DNA of 60,477 bases from an uncultured Candidatus Nitrosopumilus sp. (GCA_905616385.1 CAJQSS010000005.1:1-60477); one strand, 5' to 3'; numbered from the stretch's first letter, positions 8,480 through 15,522 are shown. Numbers and translations: made by a program. The notes: generated by a model not told the origin, from the sequence alone.

Positions 8480-9643
8480 TCACAATAATCCACTTTGTTT
8501 CAAAAAATCTTTTAATTTTTCTTTAGTATTCACATCATCAAATTTATCATCTTGATCAATAACAAAAAGACGCGCTCCATTCAATATTAAATTATGAGGT
8601 CCAAGATCTTTAGCATTTTCAATTTTTAAATTATCAATTAAATTAATTATTTCATTATTTGTAGGATACACGCCATTATTTTCTAAGAAAGTTCTTAAAT
8701 CAATACCTTGAATCCAAGTTCTTTTTTCATCTCTCAAACCATAATCAATGTCAATTTTATCAAAATTGGATTTTATACTTATGTGATTACCAGGACCAAA
8801 CTCTTCATCATATTTACTAGCACCTCTCCAGCCACGATCAATTGTTTTGGATTGCAGATTCTGTAGTAACCAAAGATTTCGTTCTAATTTTTGATTAAAA
8901 GAATTACCAAGACCAGATTTATTTTTGGTTAATAAAATAGGGTCAAAAGAACCAAGATTCAATTTTTCGGTTTCAAGTCGTTGAGAATTTTTTGTAGACT
9001 TATTTTCCAAAGGATTTGGATGCTCTAGAAAACAAAATGAACTCATTGAAACCAGAGTATCAAGGACATCTTGAAAAGGTTCATCAAAATGATGAATGAT
9101 ATTCAAGGCTAAGACAACATCAAAATGTTGAACTTCTTTGAGATTTTTTAAATTTTTTAAATTCATTTGTTTGTCTAAAAGAAGTACTTTACGATTATCG
9201 TTTTTTATACATAATTCCAATAATTTTCGTTCTGGATTACTTTCTACAGCGATAAAAACTCCAGAAAAGTCCTCAGATAATCTAAATGTAAAATAACCTT
9301 CAGCTGCCCCCAAATCTAAAACAGAAATGGGGCGATTAAATTTTTTACAAAACTTGAATATTTCATTATATCTTTTTTCAGAATTTCTATATCCAGATGA
9401 AATTATTTTTCCTTTTATTCTGATATCATTGTAAGTATCAATAGAACAGGTTTCAAGTTCAGGAATTTTTTGATGTTTTAGTAATTCTTTAGATTCGTTG
9501 GAATTTCTGAGAATCAGAATTAGATCATTTAATTCTATTCGATTAGTTTCTAATTCATTAGAATAATAATCCAAATCATCTAAATTAGGTTCTCTGTCTA
9601 AAAACTTCAAATATTGTGCCCGAACAGATTTTCGTATATCCAT
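8480..9643 (-). CDS. Multidomain SAM-dependent methyltransferase-like protein
   Basis: 387 aa in three parts. Residues 1-60 (QYLKFLDREPNLDDLDYYSNEL) resemble the DUF4214/phycobilisome-linker-like repeat. Residues about 95-200 form a Rossmann methyltransferase: motif I is VLDLGAAEGYF, followed by an acidic residue in FIAVESNP, then FDVVLALNIIHHF. The last 90 residues contain DLGPHNLILNGARLFVIDQDD, which recalls the catalytic loop (Asp...Asn) and the following Ile-Asp of aminoglycoside-phosphotransferase-like kinases, although no kinase N-lobe is visible. A cell-surface glycan role is plausible but inferred. It is divergent from the gene at 9736. Confidence 0.7.
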   Translation of the reverse strand: MDIRKSVRAQYLKFLDREPNLDDLDYYSNELETNRIELNDLILILRNSNESKELLKHQKIPELETCSIDTYNDIRIKGKIISSGYRNSEKRYNEIFKFCKKFNRPISVLDLGAAEGYFTFRLSEDFSGVFIAVESNPERKLLELCIKNDNRKVLLLDKQMNLKNLKNLKEVQHFDVVLALNIIHHFDEPFQDVLDTLVSMSSFCFLEHPNPLENKSTKNSQRLETEKLNLGSFDPILLTKNKSGLGNSFNQKLERNLWLLQNLQSKTIDRGWRGASKYDEEFGPGNHISIKSNFDKIDIDYGLRDEKRTWIQGIDLRTFLENNGVYPTNNEIINLIDNLKIENAKDLGPHNLILNGARLFVIDQDDKFDDVNTKEKLKDFLKQSGLL

Positions 9644-9735
9644 TCTAAAGTATTTGATTAGGTCAGTAATTTAGATTTCTAGAGTACAAAATTAGGGTTA
9701 GATAGTTATATCAGAATAATTGAACTGAATATAAC

Positions 9736-10206
9736 ATGGCAAGAAAAGAAAGAATGAGATATTGGAAAGTTACTGCAGAGGAAACAGATAATTTTGATTA
9801 TGATGAAAGCAAATTACTAAATTGGGAAATCAAATGTATCAGAGAGCCTGAAGAGGAAGCACATTTTATTGGAGTTTTCATGTATAGAAAGGGAACAGCA
9901 TATGATTATGAATCAGTAAAAGGAATATGTTATTTTTACAACAACATAGATAGAAATGAACTTCCAAAAATTACCAAATTTCTTCAAAGTAGATTTGGAG
10001 GTAAAGAAATGGAAAAGGGAGACAGAATAATTCTAAAAGATTCAAAACAAATATTCTCAAGCAAAGAAATAGGAGCATTAGCAAAAGAAATGGAAACTGA
10101 ATTTAACACAAAAGCAATCATATCTTTAGAATTTGAAGATATTTCAGCTGAAGCACTTAAAGAATTAGGCTTGCCAGAAGCAAAACTATTACCAATTCCA
10201 AAGTAG
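9736..10206 (+). CDS. Conserved hypothetical protein upstream of tatC
   Basis: 156 aa, soluble, acidic and basic residues mixed, no signal peptide or membrane span. I do not recognise the family. It starts with a basic MARKERMRYWKVTAEE stretch and contains aromatic strands (EEEAHFIGVFMYRKGTAYDYESVKGICYFY, about residues 40-68), suggesting an alpha/beta fold. It is 56 bp upstream of tatC in the same direction and could be co-transcribed, but no link to protein export can be shown. The ATG follows an AT-rich promoter region shared with the divergent methyltransferase. Confidence 0.75.
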   Translation: MARKERMRYWKVTAEETDNFDYDESKLLNWEIKCIREPEEEAHFIGVFMYRKGTAYDYESVKGICYFYNNIDRNELPKITKFLQSRFGGKEMEKGDRIILKDSKQIFSSKEIGALAKEMETEFNTKAIISLEFEDISAEALKELGLPEAKLLPIPK

Positions 10207-10262
10207 AAAAATTCTTCCAAAAAATATACATTTTCATATATCATCAGATAAAACGATACCAG

Positions 10263-11054
10263 ATGGCAGATTTAGAAAGTGTAAACAAACATCTTGAAGA
10301 ATTAAGAAAAAGGTTACTTCGAATTGTTTTAGTAATTGGGGTAATTACAATGGTTCTTCTAACTTGTCATGCAGAACCAATAGAAATAGGAGAAGTTACA
10401 TTATACTACCCACTGCTAGAACCTCAAAACAATATTGCAGCTCAAATTACTAACCATATGAAACAAAATTTAGTACCAGAAGGAGTCCAATTAATTCAAA
10501 CAGCTCCAGGTCAAGCTTTCTTTGCTCAATTGTATGTTTCAGCTCTTGTAGGAATGGTAATTGGAATGCCAGTTATTATCAGAGAGTTTGTAGGGTTTAT
10601 CAAACCAGCATTAAAGGAAAATGAAATTAATGTTAGTAGAAATATTTCATTACCGGCTTTAGGATTATTTATTGCAGGTTGTATATTTTCATATAATTTT
10701 GTGATTCCATTTATTTTAGAATTTTTATATAGATACGGGGAATCAGCTGGATTAATTACATTCCTAAATGTAATGGAGTTTGTAACTTTTGTATTACAAT
10801 TTTTATTGGCATTTGGATTTTCATTTCAACTTCCACTTGTAATGTATGCAATATCAATGTCAGAAATGGTAGACAAAGATTTTTGGAGAAAAAATGCAAG
10901 ATACGCAATTGTTATCATAATAATTTTTGGAGCAGTCATCACTCCAGATGGAACAGGTGTAACAATGATGCTTGTTGCAGGTCCAATGATAGGATTGTAT
11001 TTTGTAGGCATGTTATTCATCGAGCGTAAACAACGAAAAAAGTTGAACATTTAA
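10263..11054 (+). CDS. tatC: Sec-independent protein translocase TatC
   Basis: 263 aa. TatC is the membrane receptor for twin-arginine signal peptides and moves folded proteins, often cofactor-containing, across the membrane. The cytoplasmic N-terminus contains the conserved HLEELRKRLLRIV (about residues 10-22). About six hydrophobic segments follow, with a conserved proline-rich loop in VGFIKPALKENE and the ITPDGTGVTM segment near the end. It is 27 bp upstream of tatA in the same direction, forming a minimal Tat operon. In ammonia oxidisers likely clients are copper and Rieske proteins (inference). Confidence 0.96.
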   Translation: MADLESVNKHLEELRKRLLRIVLVIGVITMVLLTCHAEPIEIGEVTLYYPLLEPQNNIAAQITNHMKQNLVPEGVQLIQTAPGQAFFAQLYVSALVGMVIGMPVIIREFVGFIKPALKENEINVSRNISLPALGLFIAGCIFSYNFVIPFILEFLYRYGESAGLITFLNVMEFVTFVLQFLLAFGFSFQLPLVMYAISMSEMVDKDFWRKNARYAIVIIIIFGAVITPDGTGVTMMLVAGPMIGLYFVGMLFIERKQRKKLNI

Positions 11055-11081
11055 ATCTGAAATCAGACAAGTGTGAGTATA

Positions 11082-11387
11082 ATGTTAGGAAGTACTGAGA
11101 TTATCGTATTAGTGGTAGTAATTGGCGTACTAATTTTTGGTGCAAAAAAGATTCCAGAACTTGCAAAAACATTTGGTAAAGCCAAAGGAGAATTTGAGAA
11201 AGGAAAAATTCAAGGAGATAAAGAACTCAAAGACTTTAAAGGCGAAATAGATAATGCTGCCAAAGATACCGTAAACAAAGATAATGCTGAGAAAGACAAC
11301 GTTACCAAAGATAATGCTGAGAAAGACAACGTTACCAAAGATAATGCTGAGAAAGACAACGTTACCAAAGAAGCAAAATCAGATTAA
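11082..11387 (+). CDS. tatA: TatA/E family twin-arginine translocase subunit
   Basis: 101 aa from the ATG at 11082; a GTG at 11073 would add three residues. One N-terminal membrane span (TEIIVLVVVIGVLIFGAKKIPELAKTFGKAKGEF) is followed by the amphipathic helix typical of TatA. The C-terminal tail is an imperfect-then-perfect tandem repeat of DNAEKDNVTK, encoded by 30-bp units, giving a long, highly charged disordered tail. The core is canonical, while the tail is unusual. The gene follows tatC directly; the next gene runs in the opposite direction and overlaps its stop by 4 bp. Confidence 0.93.
   Translation: MLGSTEIIVLVVVIGVLIFGAKKIPELAKTFGKAKGEFEKGKIQGDKELKDFKGEIDNAAKDTVNKDNAEKDNVTKDNAEKDNVTKDNAEKDNVTKEAKSD
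11251..11370 (+). repeat. 30-bp tandem repeat inside tatA (one degenerate plus three exact copies)
   Basis: Three identical 30-bp units occupy 11281-11370 and a diverged copy occupies 11251-11280. Each encodes ten residues (DNAEKDNVTK) and keeps the reading frame. Exact copies at DNA level, including wobble positions, indicate recent duplication by slippage or recombination. Confidence 0.92.
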
Positions 11388-11851
11388 TTTTCACATAAAA
11401 TAGTCAAATCATTCAATAAATTAGAATAATTTTCAATTAATTTTGATTTGTCAAGTACTTTTGGAATTTTCATCAATCCAGTTAATTTCAAATCCACATC
11501 AATCAAAATTTTAGTGCCTTCAGGAATTTCAACAAACTCCTGTTTGATGTAACTGCCCTTAGATTTTCCACCAATTACATAAACCTCATGTAAAACAAAT
11601 GGTGTTGCAACATGTTTAGACATTAGTACCAATTCTAAATCACCTAATTTCAGATGCTCTTCAACTACGGCAGTGTTACCCCTAACTGAGCGAATTCTAA
11701 TGGACGGAAAATATTGAGGAATTAATTTTTCATAATCCTCATAATTTGAAAAAATCTTAAAAACATCTTTTCGTTTTGCATGAATTATTTTTTCTAAAGA
11801 AAATGCAGTCAATGGTATTTTAGAAACTACCCCAACGAGGGTATAAATCAT
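11384..11851 (-). CDS. START/polyketide-cyclase-like ligand-binding protein
   Basis: 155 aa. The pattern SLEKIIHAKRKDVFKIFSNYEDYEKLIPQYFPSIRIRSV, followed by alternating beta strands and a long C-terminal helix, matches the SRPBCC/coenzyme-Q-binding (COQ10/CyaY-like START) superfamily, which binds hydrophobic ligands such as quinones. It overlaps the 3' end of the UbiX-like gene by 32 bp on the same strand, so the two are probably translated together. A role in handling a prenylated quinone intermediate is an attractive inference. The start codon is uncertain; the first 17 residues may not be used. Confidence 0.75.
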   Translation of the reverse strand: MIYTLVGVVSKIPLTAFSLEKIIHAKRKDVFKIFSNYEDYEKLIPQYFPSIRIRSVRGNTAVVEEHLKLGDLELVLMSKHVATPFVLHEVYVIGGKSKGSYIKQEFVEIPEGTKILIDVDLKLTGLMKIPKVLDKSKLIENYSNLLNDLTILCEN

Positions 11852-12377
11852 GATCTATATCAAATTGGTCTAAACATTTTCCAACGCCATGATTTACAAT
11901 ATCATCTATTGTTTTTGGTTTTGTATAAAATTCTGTAACAGGGGGTAAAATAATCACACCCAATCTAGAGAGCTTCAACATATTTTCTAAATGAATTGCA
12001 GACAAAGGAGTTTCTCTAACCATTAAAATTAATTTTCTGTCTTCTTTTATTGTGACACCAGCAGATCTTGCAACAAGAGTATCATCATAACCATTTGCAA
12101 TTGCAGCCAACGTCTTCATACTACATGGAGCAACTATCATACCATTAATTCTATGAGTTCCACTAGAAACACTTGCAGCCATATTTTTTTCATCAGAAAT
12201 ATTTGTAGCAAGAGATTTTACATATTCAATAGTATAATCCGTTTCCATGGAAATACATTTTTCTCCCCATTCAGACATTACCAAATGTGTTTCAATGTTT
12301 AATTTTTTTAATGTTTCAAGCATTCTAACACCATAAATTACACCAGTACTACCAGTAATTCCAATAATTAATTTCAT
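11820..12377 (-). CDS. ubiX: UbiX-like flavin prenyltransferase
   Basis: 185 aa. UbiX attaches a dimethylallyl group to FMN, making prenyl-FMN for UbiD decarboxylases. The N-terminal IIGITGSTGVIYGVRMLETL is the flavin-binding loop. The later VSSGTHRINGMIVAPCSMKTLAAIANGYDDTLVARSAGVTIKEDRKLILMVRETPLS region, with conserved Ser, Cys and Arg residues, and the ILPPVTEFYTKP end are characteristic. In this lineage it would serve futalosine-type menaquinone synthesis or another UbiD reaction; the MqnD- and MqnE-like genes in this window support the former. No ubiD is in the window. Confidence 0.92.
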   Translation of the reverse strand: MKLIIGITGSTGVIYGVRMLETLKKLNIETHLVMSEWGEKCISMETDYTIEYVKSLATNISDEKNMAASVSSGTHRINGMIVAPCSMKTLAAIANGYDDTLVARSAGVTIKEDRKLILMVRETPLSAIHLENMLKLSRLGVIILPPVTEFYTKPKTIDDIVNHGVGKCLDQFDIDHDLYPRWGSF

Positions 12378-12451
12378 TGATTATTCTGGAAAATAGTAGT
12401 ATTTACAATAGACTTTTGATCAGAACAATTTTTAAAATTATCATGCGACAT
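12374..12451 (-). CDS. Possible 25-aa leader ORF coupled to ubiX
   Basis: A 25-codon frame (starting MSHDNFKNCSD) ends with a TGA that overlaps the ubiX ATG in an ATGA arrangement. There is no recognisable domain. Overlap of this kind is typical of translational coupling, so a leader peptide is possible. Chance is also plausible for such a short frame in AT-rich DNA. Confidence 0.25.
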   Translation of the reverse strand: MSHDNFKNCSDQKSIVNTTIFQNNQ

Positions 12452-12760
12452 TTTTCAGTACCCCCTCATCATATGTACAATAATTATCAGATAAATAGCA
12501 TGATTATTAGTCATAAATTACAAAATATAAAAAAAGATGTTCAAGTAAATTAATTCAGAGCAGGCTGAGATCGATACTAGATTTGACCAATTACCTTGAA
12601 TATTTTTTTTATAGAAACTAAGCCTATGAATTACAAAAATAGATATGAGCATAACTTCACAGGGTTTAAAATTTTATCAAAAAAGATGTGTAGTAATTGT
12701 AAATAAAAAGAATCCTAGCCTATTTCAAAAATAAATTTTTAATATAAAATAACAACAGGA
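12452..12760. other. Intergenic region without a convincing gene
   Basis: Roughly 310 bp between the ubiX leader and the 48-aa membrane microprotein. There is a CTGAGA motif near 12569, but the pairing needed for a TPP riboswitch is absent. A 26-codon frame ending in CSNCK (plus strand, from about 12626) was seen but is too weak to call. Confidence 0.4.
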
Positions 12761-12907
12761 TCATATATCTTCAGAAACATCATGCTCTAGGGATTCATTA
12801 GATTCTTTTTCTAATTTTCTACGTTTTAGCCATAATGAAATTCCACCTGCAAGCATAGCCGTAAGTAAAATTACACCTGCCATTTGAAGCTCAAAAGAGT
12901 AAAACAT
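12761..12907 (-). CDS. Single-span membrane microprotein (48 aa)
   Basis: A 48-codon frame that starts with MFYSFELQMAGVILLTAM. It has one clear hydrophobic helix (about residues 9-27, ending in the aromatic LW) followed by a KRRK positive-inside stop-transfer patch and an acidic tail. This layout, neat topology and proper ATG/TGA make a real gene likely despite the length. The function is unknown; such proteins often accompany membrane complexes. It is divergent from purP, sharing about 100 bp of promoter DNA. Confidence 0.6.
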   Translation of the reverse strand: MFYSFELQMAGVILLTAMLAGGISLWLKRRKLEKESNESLEHDVSEDI

Positions 12908-13006
12908 GATTTTTCATAGATAACAATTGAAAAAAACATTGTGGTCAATTACGATCTATCAAATCAAAAATTTTACATATATTAGATGCCAACATTTAGG
13001 CATAAT

Positions 13007-14098
13007 ATGATCAAAAGTTCTGAGATCAAGAAAATAGTTAATGATTATTCAGATGTAAAAATAGGGGTACTAGGAAGTCATTCCGCCTTAGAAATTATGG
13101 ATGGTGCAAAAGATGAAAATTTTGAAACAACTGTTTTTTGTCAAAAAGGCAGAGAAGGACCGTATCAAAGATTTAACAGAATTGCTGATCAAATAGTAAT
13201 TTTGAATAAATTCAAAGACATGGCATCTGCAAAAAATCAAAAGATGTTAAGGGATTCAAATACAATAGTTGTTCCACATAGATCCCTCACAGTCTATTTA
13301 GGATACAAAACAATTGAAGATTCATTTAAAGTTCCAATTTTTGGAAATAGAAAATTATTCCAAGCTGAAGAAAGAACTGTAAAGAAAGGACAGTATTATT
13401 TGTTAGAGAAGGCTAGAATAAAATATCCAAAATTATTCAAGGATCCTAAAAGAATCAATAAACCATGTATTGTAAAAGTTCAGGAAAAAAAGAGGCCGTT
13501 AGAAAGGGCATTTTTTACAGTATCATCATACAAGGACTATAAAGAAAAATCAGAAGTAAAAATTAAACAAGGCATAATTGCAAGAAAGGATTTACAAAAA
13601 GCAAGCATAGAGGAATTAGCAATAGGAACATACATGAATTTCAATTTCTTCCATACCCCCATTTCAAAACAAGTTGATTTTATTGGAATTGAAAGAAGGC
13701 TTCAAACAAATATTCATGATTATAATGCATTGCCAGCAAAAGAACAATTAGAAATGGATATTGATTTACAAAATATTGAGGTGGGTCACACTCCTGCAAG
13801 TATTAGAGAGTCATTACTTGAAAAAGTGATTAAAATGGGAGACAAATTTGTGGCAGCTGTCAAAAAAGAATATGCACCAGGCATAATTGGACCATTTTCA
13901 CTTCAAAGTGTAATTACAAAAGATTTAGAATTAATTGTGTATGATGTATCACTACGAGTTCCAGGAAATCCAATAGTTGCAACAACTAGCCCATATACAA
14001 AATATCAATACGGTCAAACATTTGGAGTTGGAAGAAGAATTGCAATGGAAATCAAACGAGCACAAGAAGAAGACAGATTAGATGAAATAGTTACATAA
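13007..14098 (+). CDS. purP: FAICAR synthetase, formate-dependent
   Basis: About 363 aa. PurP is the archaeal ATP-grasp enzyme that makes FAICAR from AICAR, formate and ATP, replacing the bacterial PurH transformylase. Recognisable segments are IGVLGSHSALEIMDGAKDE near the start, FCQKGREGPYQRF, VPHRSLTVYLGY, PIFGNRKLFQAEE, and the C-terminal GPFSLQSVIT and FGVGRRIAMEIKRA. I chose the ATG at 13007 because a TATA-like TTTACATAT at 12972-12980 lies about 27 bp upstream of it, fitting a leaderless mRNA; an ATG at 12986 adds seven residues. It is separated from the pur cluster. Confidence 0.95.
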   Translation: MIKSSEIKKIVNDYSDVKIGVLGSHSALEIMDGAKDENFETTVFCQKGREGPYQRFNRIADQIVILNKFKDMASAKNQKMLRDSNTIVVPHRSLTVYLGYKTIEDSFKVPIFGNRKLFQAEERTVKKGQYYLLEKARIKYPKLFKDPKRINKPCIVKVQEKKRPLERAFFTVSSYKDYKEKSEVKIKQGIIARKDLQKASIEELAIGTYMNFNFFHTPISKQVDFIGIERRLQTNIHDYNALPAKEQLEMDIDLQNIEVGHTPASIRESLLEKVIKMGDKFVAAVKKEYAPGIIGPFSLQSVITKDLELIVYDVSLRVPGNPIVATTSPYTKYQYGQTFGVGRRIAMEIKRAQEEDRLDEIVT

Positions 14099-14130
14099 AA
14101 TTTAAAAAAAATATAATTTAATAGAAATAA

Positions 14131-14260
14131 AGAGGCGTAAGCCCACTAAATTGCAGAACATTAAGAGATTTCCTCTTGTGGTCAGTCGTCTAAACGCCTG
14201 ATTGCCTTTTTTCGTTCTGCGGGGCTACGCAAGTTATTCATTAGTTTTTTGAACTAACGA
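14131..14260 (+). ncRNA. Candidate structured RNA A (closing stem with two hairpins)
   Basis: The segment is visibly richer in G+C than its surroundings and folds well by hand. A 9-bp stem with one bulge pairs 14135-14144 with 14222-14230. A 7-bp stem pairs GCAGAAC (14153-14159) with GTTCTGC (14214-14220). Inside are a 5-bp hairpin (14163-14177) and a TCAG/CTGA hairpin (14182-14201) capped by CGT-CTAA-ACG. A 6-bp hairpin (14241-14257) follows. A TTTAAAAA promoter-like run at 14101-14108 sits about 27 bp upstream. I cannot match it to SRP, RNase P or a known riboswitch. The strand is inferred from the promoter. Confidence 0.55.
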
Positions 14261-14383
14261 CATCATTTATTATAAGACATACAACTATTTATCATTATTA
14301 TATAATTATTTCAATAAATAATTAATTTTATGTAATTTTTATTATTAATTCATGCCTATGAAATCCAATGATAGTGATAACTT

Positions 14384-14392
14384 CTATATTTA
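14384..14392 (+). promoter_or_regulatory. TATA box for candidate RNA B
   Basis: CTATATTTA is centred about 26 bp before 14413, which is exactly where the closing stem of the second folded element begins. Archaeal transcription normally starts at that distance. Confidence 0.5.
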
Positions 14393-14411
14393 GAACGGAG
14401 AAAAACTCTCT

Positions 14412-14514
14412 TGTTAATTGGTTAGATAGGGAAATATGTTGAATACCCTTCATTCTAATTTCAGATGATTAAAGCGGTTTGACATCTGAAATGGATTGCT
14501 GATACCAATTAACA
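14412..14514 (+). ncRNA. Candidate structured RNA B (three-way junction)
   Basis: An 11-bp perfect inverted repeat (14412-14422 with 14504-14514, core GTTAATTGGT) closes the element. Inside are a 10-bp perfect hairpin (14458-14467 with 14483-14492, core TTTCAGATG, 15-nt loop) and a 4-bp AGGG/CCCT hairpin (14428-14431 with 14446-14449). Two long perfect stems nested in about 100 bp of AT-rich DNA are unlikely by chance. It could be an independent small RNA or a 5' UTR element of the gene at 14553. A TTTATT-type TATA near 14523-14528 suggests that gene has its own promoter. Confidence 0.5.
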
Positions 14515-14552
14515 TTACAAACTTTATTGTGGGGAATTAATGAATAAAAAAT

Positions 14553-14813
14553 ATGAGTAAAATGATATTCATTAAAGAAATCATAAGCATAGCAAAAGAA
14601 CCAAGACTTTGTCCAACATGTCAAAAAGAGGATAAATTAGAAAAAGATTTGATCAGAGAAGAGAGATCATGTGGAAAAACAATTCTATGCACAAGATGTG
14701 AAGCATTGATTGTAATAACAGCTAATAATTTGGTTAAAGTTGAATTATCATCCATTAAAGGAGATACCATTATGCTAAAAGAGCCACATTTAATTCGAAA
14801 AGTTACTTACTGA
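14553..14813 (+). CDS. Small zinc-ribbon-like protein
   Basis: 86 aa. A CPTC pair (about residue 20), a single Cys in RSCGK and a CTRC pair (about 47) form a likely zinc-binding unit. The rest consists of short strands (VIVITANNLVKVELSSIKGDTIMLKEP). No known family is recognised. It is preceded by two folded intergenic elements and ends within the 3' end of a minus-strand gene, with a 7-bp overlap. Function unknown; nucleic-acid or protein binding is typical for such ribbons. Confidence 0.7.
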   Translation: MSKMIFIKEIISIAKEPRLCPTCQKEDKLEKDLIREERSCGKTILCTRCEALIVITANNLVKVELSSIKGDTIMLKEPHLIRKVTY

Positions 14814-15184
14814 TCTTTAGACTTTGCAAGTAATTCCTTAATCACGTAACTTCGGACATTGGCAAATTCCCATTCTTTCAAATCAGCTATTTTGCATTCT
14901 TCCTTAATGATAAGCCCCGCAAGACCATCACTCCAAATATGACGCTTTAAGTCATAAACTTCAATAATTTTGCCATGTTTTGTAATTTTGATTGCACCGT
15001 GACATCTTTTGATTATTTGTAAAGCCACTCTTTTGTAGATTTTTTCAAAATTTGCCATAGTGGAAACTTGATTCCACATATGAAAAAGGTTCTGATTTAA
15101 AGTACAATAACAATTTACAGATAGCTTTTGTGGATTATATTTTTCAGGAACAAAATTTAACCAATAGTTCTCATGGCGGCACAT
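14807..15184 (-). CDS. Conserved hypothetical protein
   Basis: 125 aa from the internal ATG at 15184 (MCRHENYWLNFVPEKYN); an ATG at 15208 would add eight residues. The protein has early cysteines (CRH, CYC), then a helical segment (VALQIIKRCHGAIKITKHGKIIEVYDLKRHIWSDGLAGLII). No domain is recognised. It overlaps the end of the upstream 84-aa gene in a different frame, by 28 or 52 bp depending on start, which implies coupled translation or, less likely, a frameshifted fusion. Confidence 0.65.
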   Translation of the reverse strand: MCRHENYWLNFVPEKYNPQKLSVNCYCTLNQNLFHMWNQVSTMANFEKIYKRVALQIIKRCHGAIKITKHGKIIEVYDLKRHIWSDGLAGLIIKEECKIADLKEWEFANVRSYVIKELLAKSKDQ

Positions 15185-15411
15185 TGCTTGTTTCCTTTGC
15201 TCCAACATTTACAAGAACAAGAAACAGCTTTTCCAGTTTCCAAGTCTTTAACGACTTTATGAAAAACTCCTTCTCTAATTTTTGATTCAATCGTTATTGT
15301 TTCATATCTATCAGGGTCTTGATCCGAGGTAACCAATACTAATGTCAGTACACTAGCTGATAAAAATATTACAAAAATCCATACACAACAAATGCATAGA
15401 TACCATAACAA
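15157..15411 (-). CDS. Small membrane protein with Cys-rich tail
   Basis: 84 aa. The first 27 residues are strongly hydrophobic, a likely signal anchor. The tail ends in a cysteine cluster (CSCKCWSKGNKQC), perhaps a metal or Fe-S site; it does not match the CDGSH signature. A TTG at about 15336 would give a 59-aa soluble version. Its 3' end overlaps the next minus-strand gene out of frame. The upstream DNA is occupied by a C/D-box sRNA on the opposite strand. Function unknown. Confidence 0.5.
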   Translation of the reverse strand: MLWYLCICCVWIFVIFLSASVLTLVLVTSDQDPDRYETITIESKIREGVFHKVVKDLETGKAVSCSCKCWSKGNKQCAAMRTIG

Positions 15412-15434
15412 TATACAACAGAATAATCACAAAG

Positions 15435-15506
15435 TGGTTGCTGATGATTAATCAAACTCTCTAAGCTATACTGATAAAATGATGAGCATTGCCGAATTAT
15501 GAAGCA
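15435..15506 (+). ncRNA. C/D-box guide sRNA (copy 1)
   Basis: Box C is CTGATGA (15441-15447), D' is CTGA (15471-15474), C' is ATGATGA (15479-15485) and D is a degenerate ATGA (15499-15502). C to D spans 62 nt, typical for archaea. Guide 1 is 15448-15470 and guide 2 is 15486-15498 (GCATTGCCGAATT). The element aligns with copy 2 at 28632-28701 in its 5' end (AGTGGTTGCTGATGAT against AGTGGCTAATGATGAT) and in TTGCCGAATT-TGAAGC at the 3' end. Guide 2 is complementary to AATTCGGCAA, which I believe occurs in a conserved 23S rRNA segment. A TATA-like sequence at 15409-15417 fits transcription from about 15437. Confidence 0.7.
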
Positions 15507-15522
15507 TATTAAAAATATCTAA

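Noticed and set aside
12560-12600. CTGAGA motif resembling the TPP riboswitch core
   Set aside because: The matching helices and the ACCUGAUC-GG half are absent, and the downstream gene is not thiamine-related.
12626-12710. 26-codon plus-strand frame ending CSNCK
   Set aside because: Only one Cys pair and no further support, though a TATA-like run precedes it.
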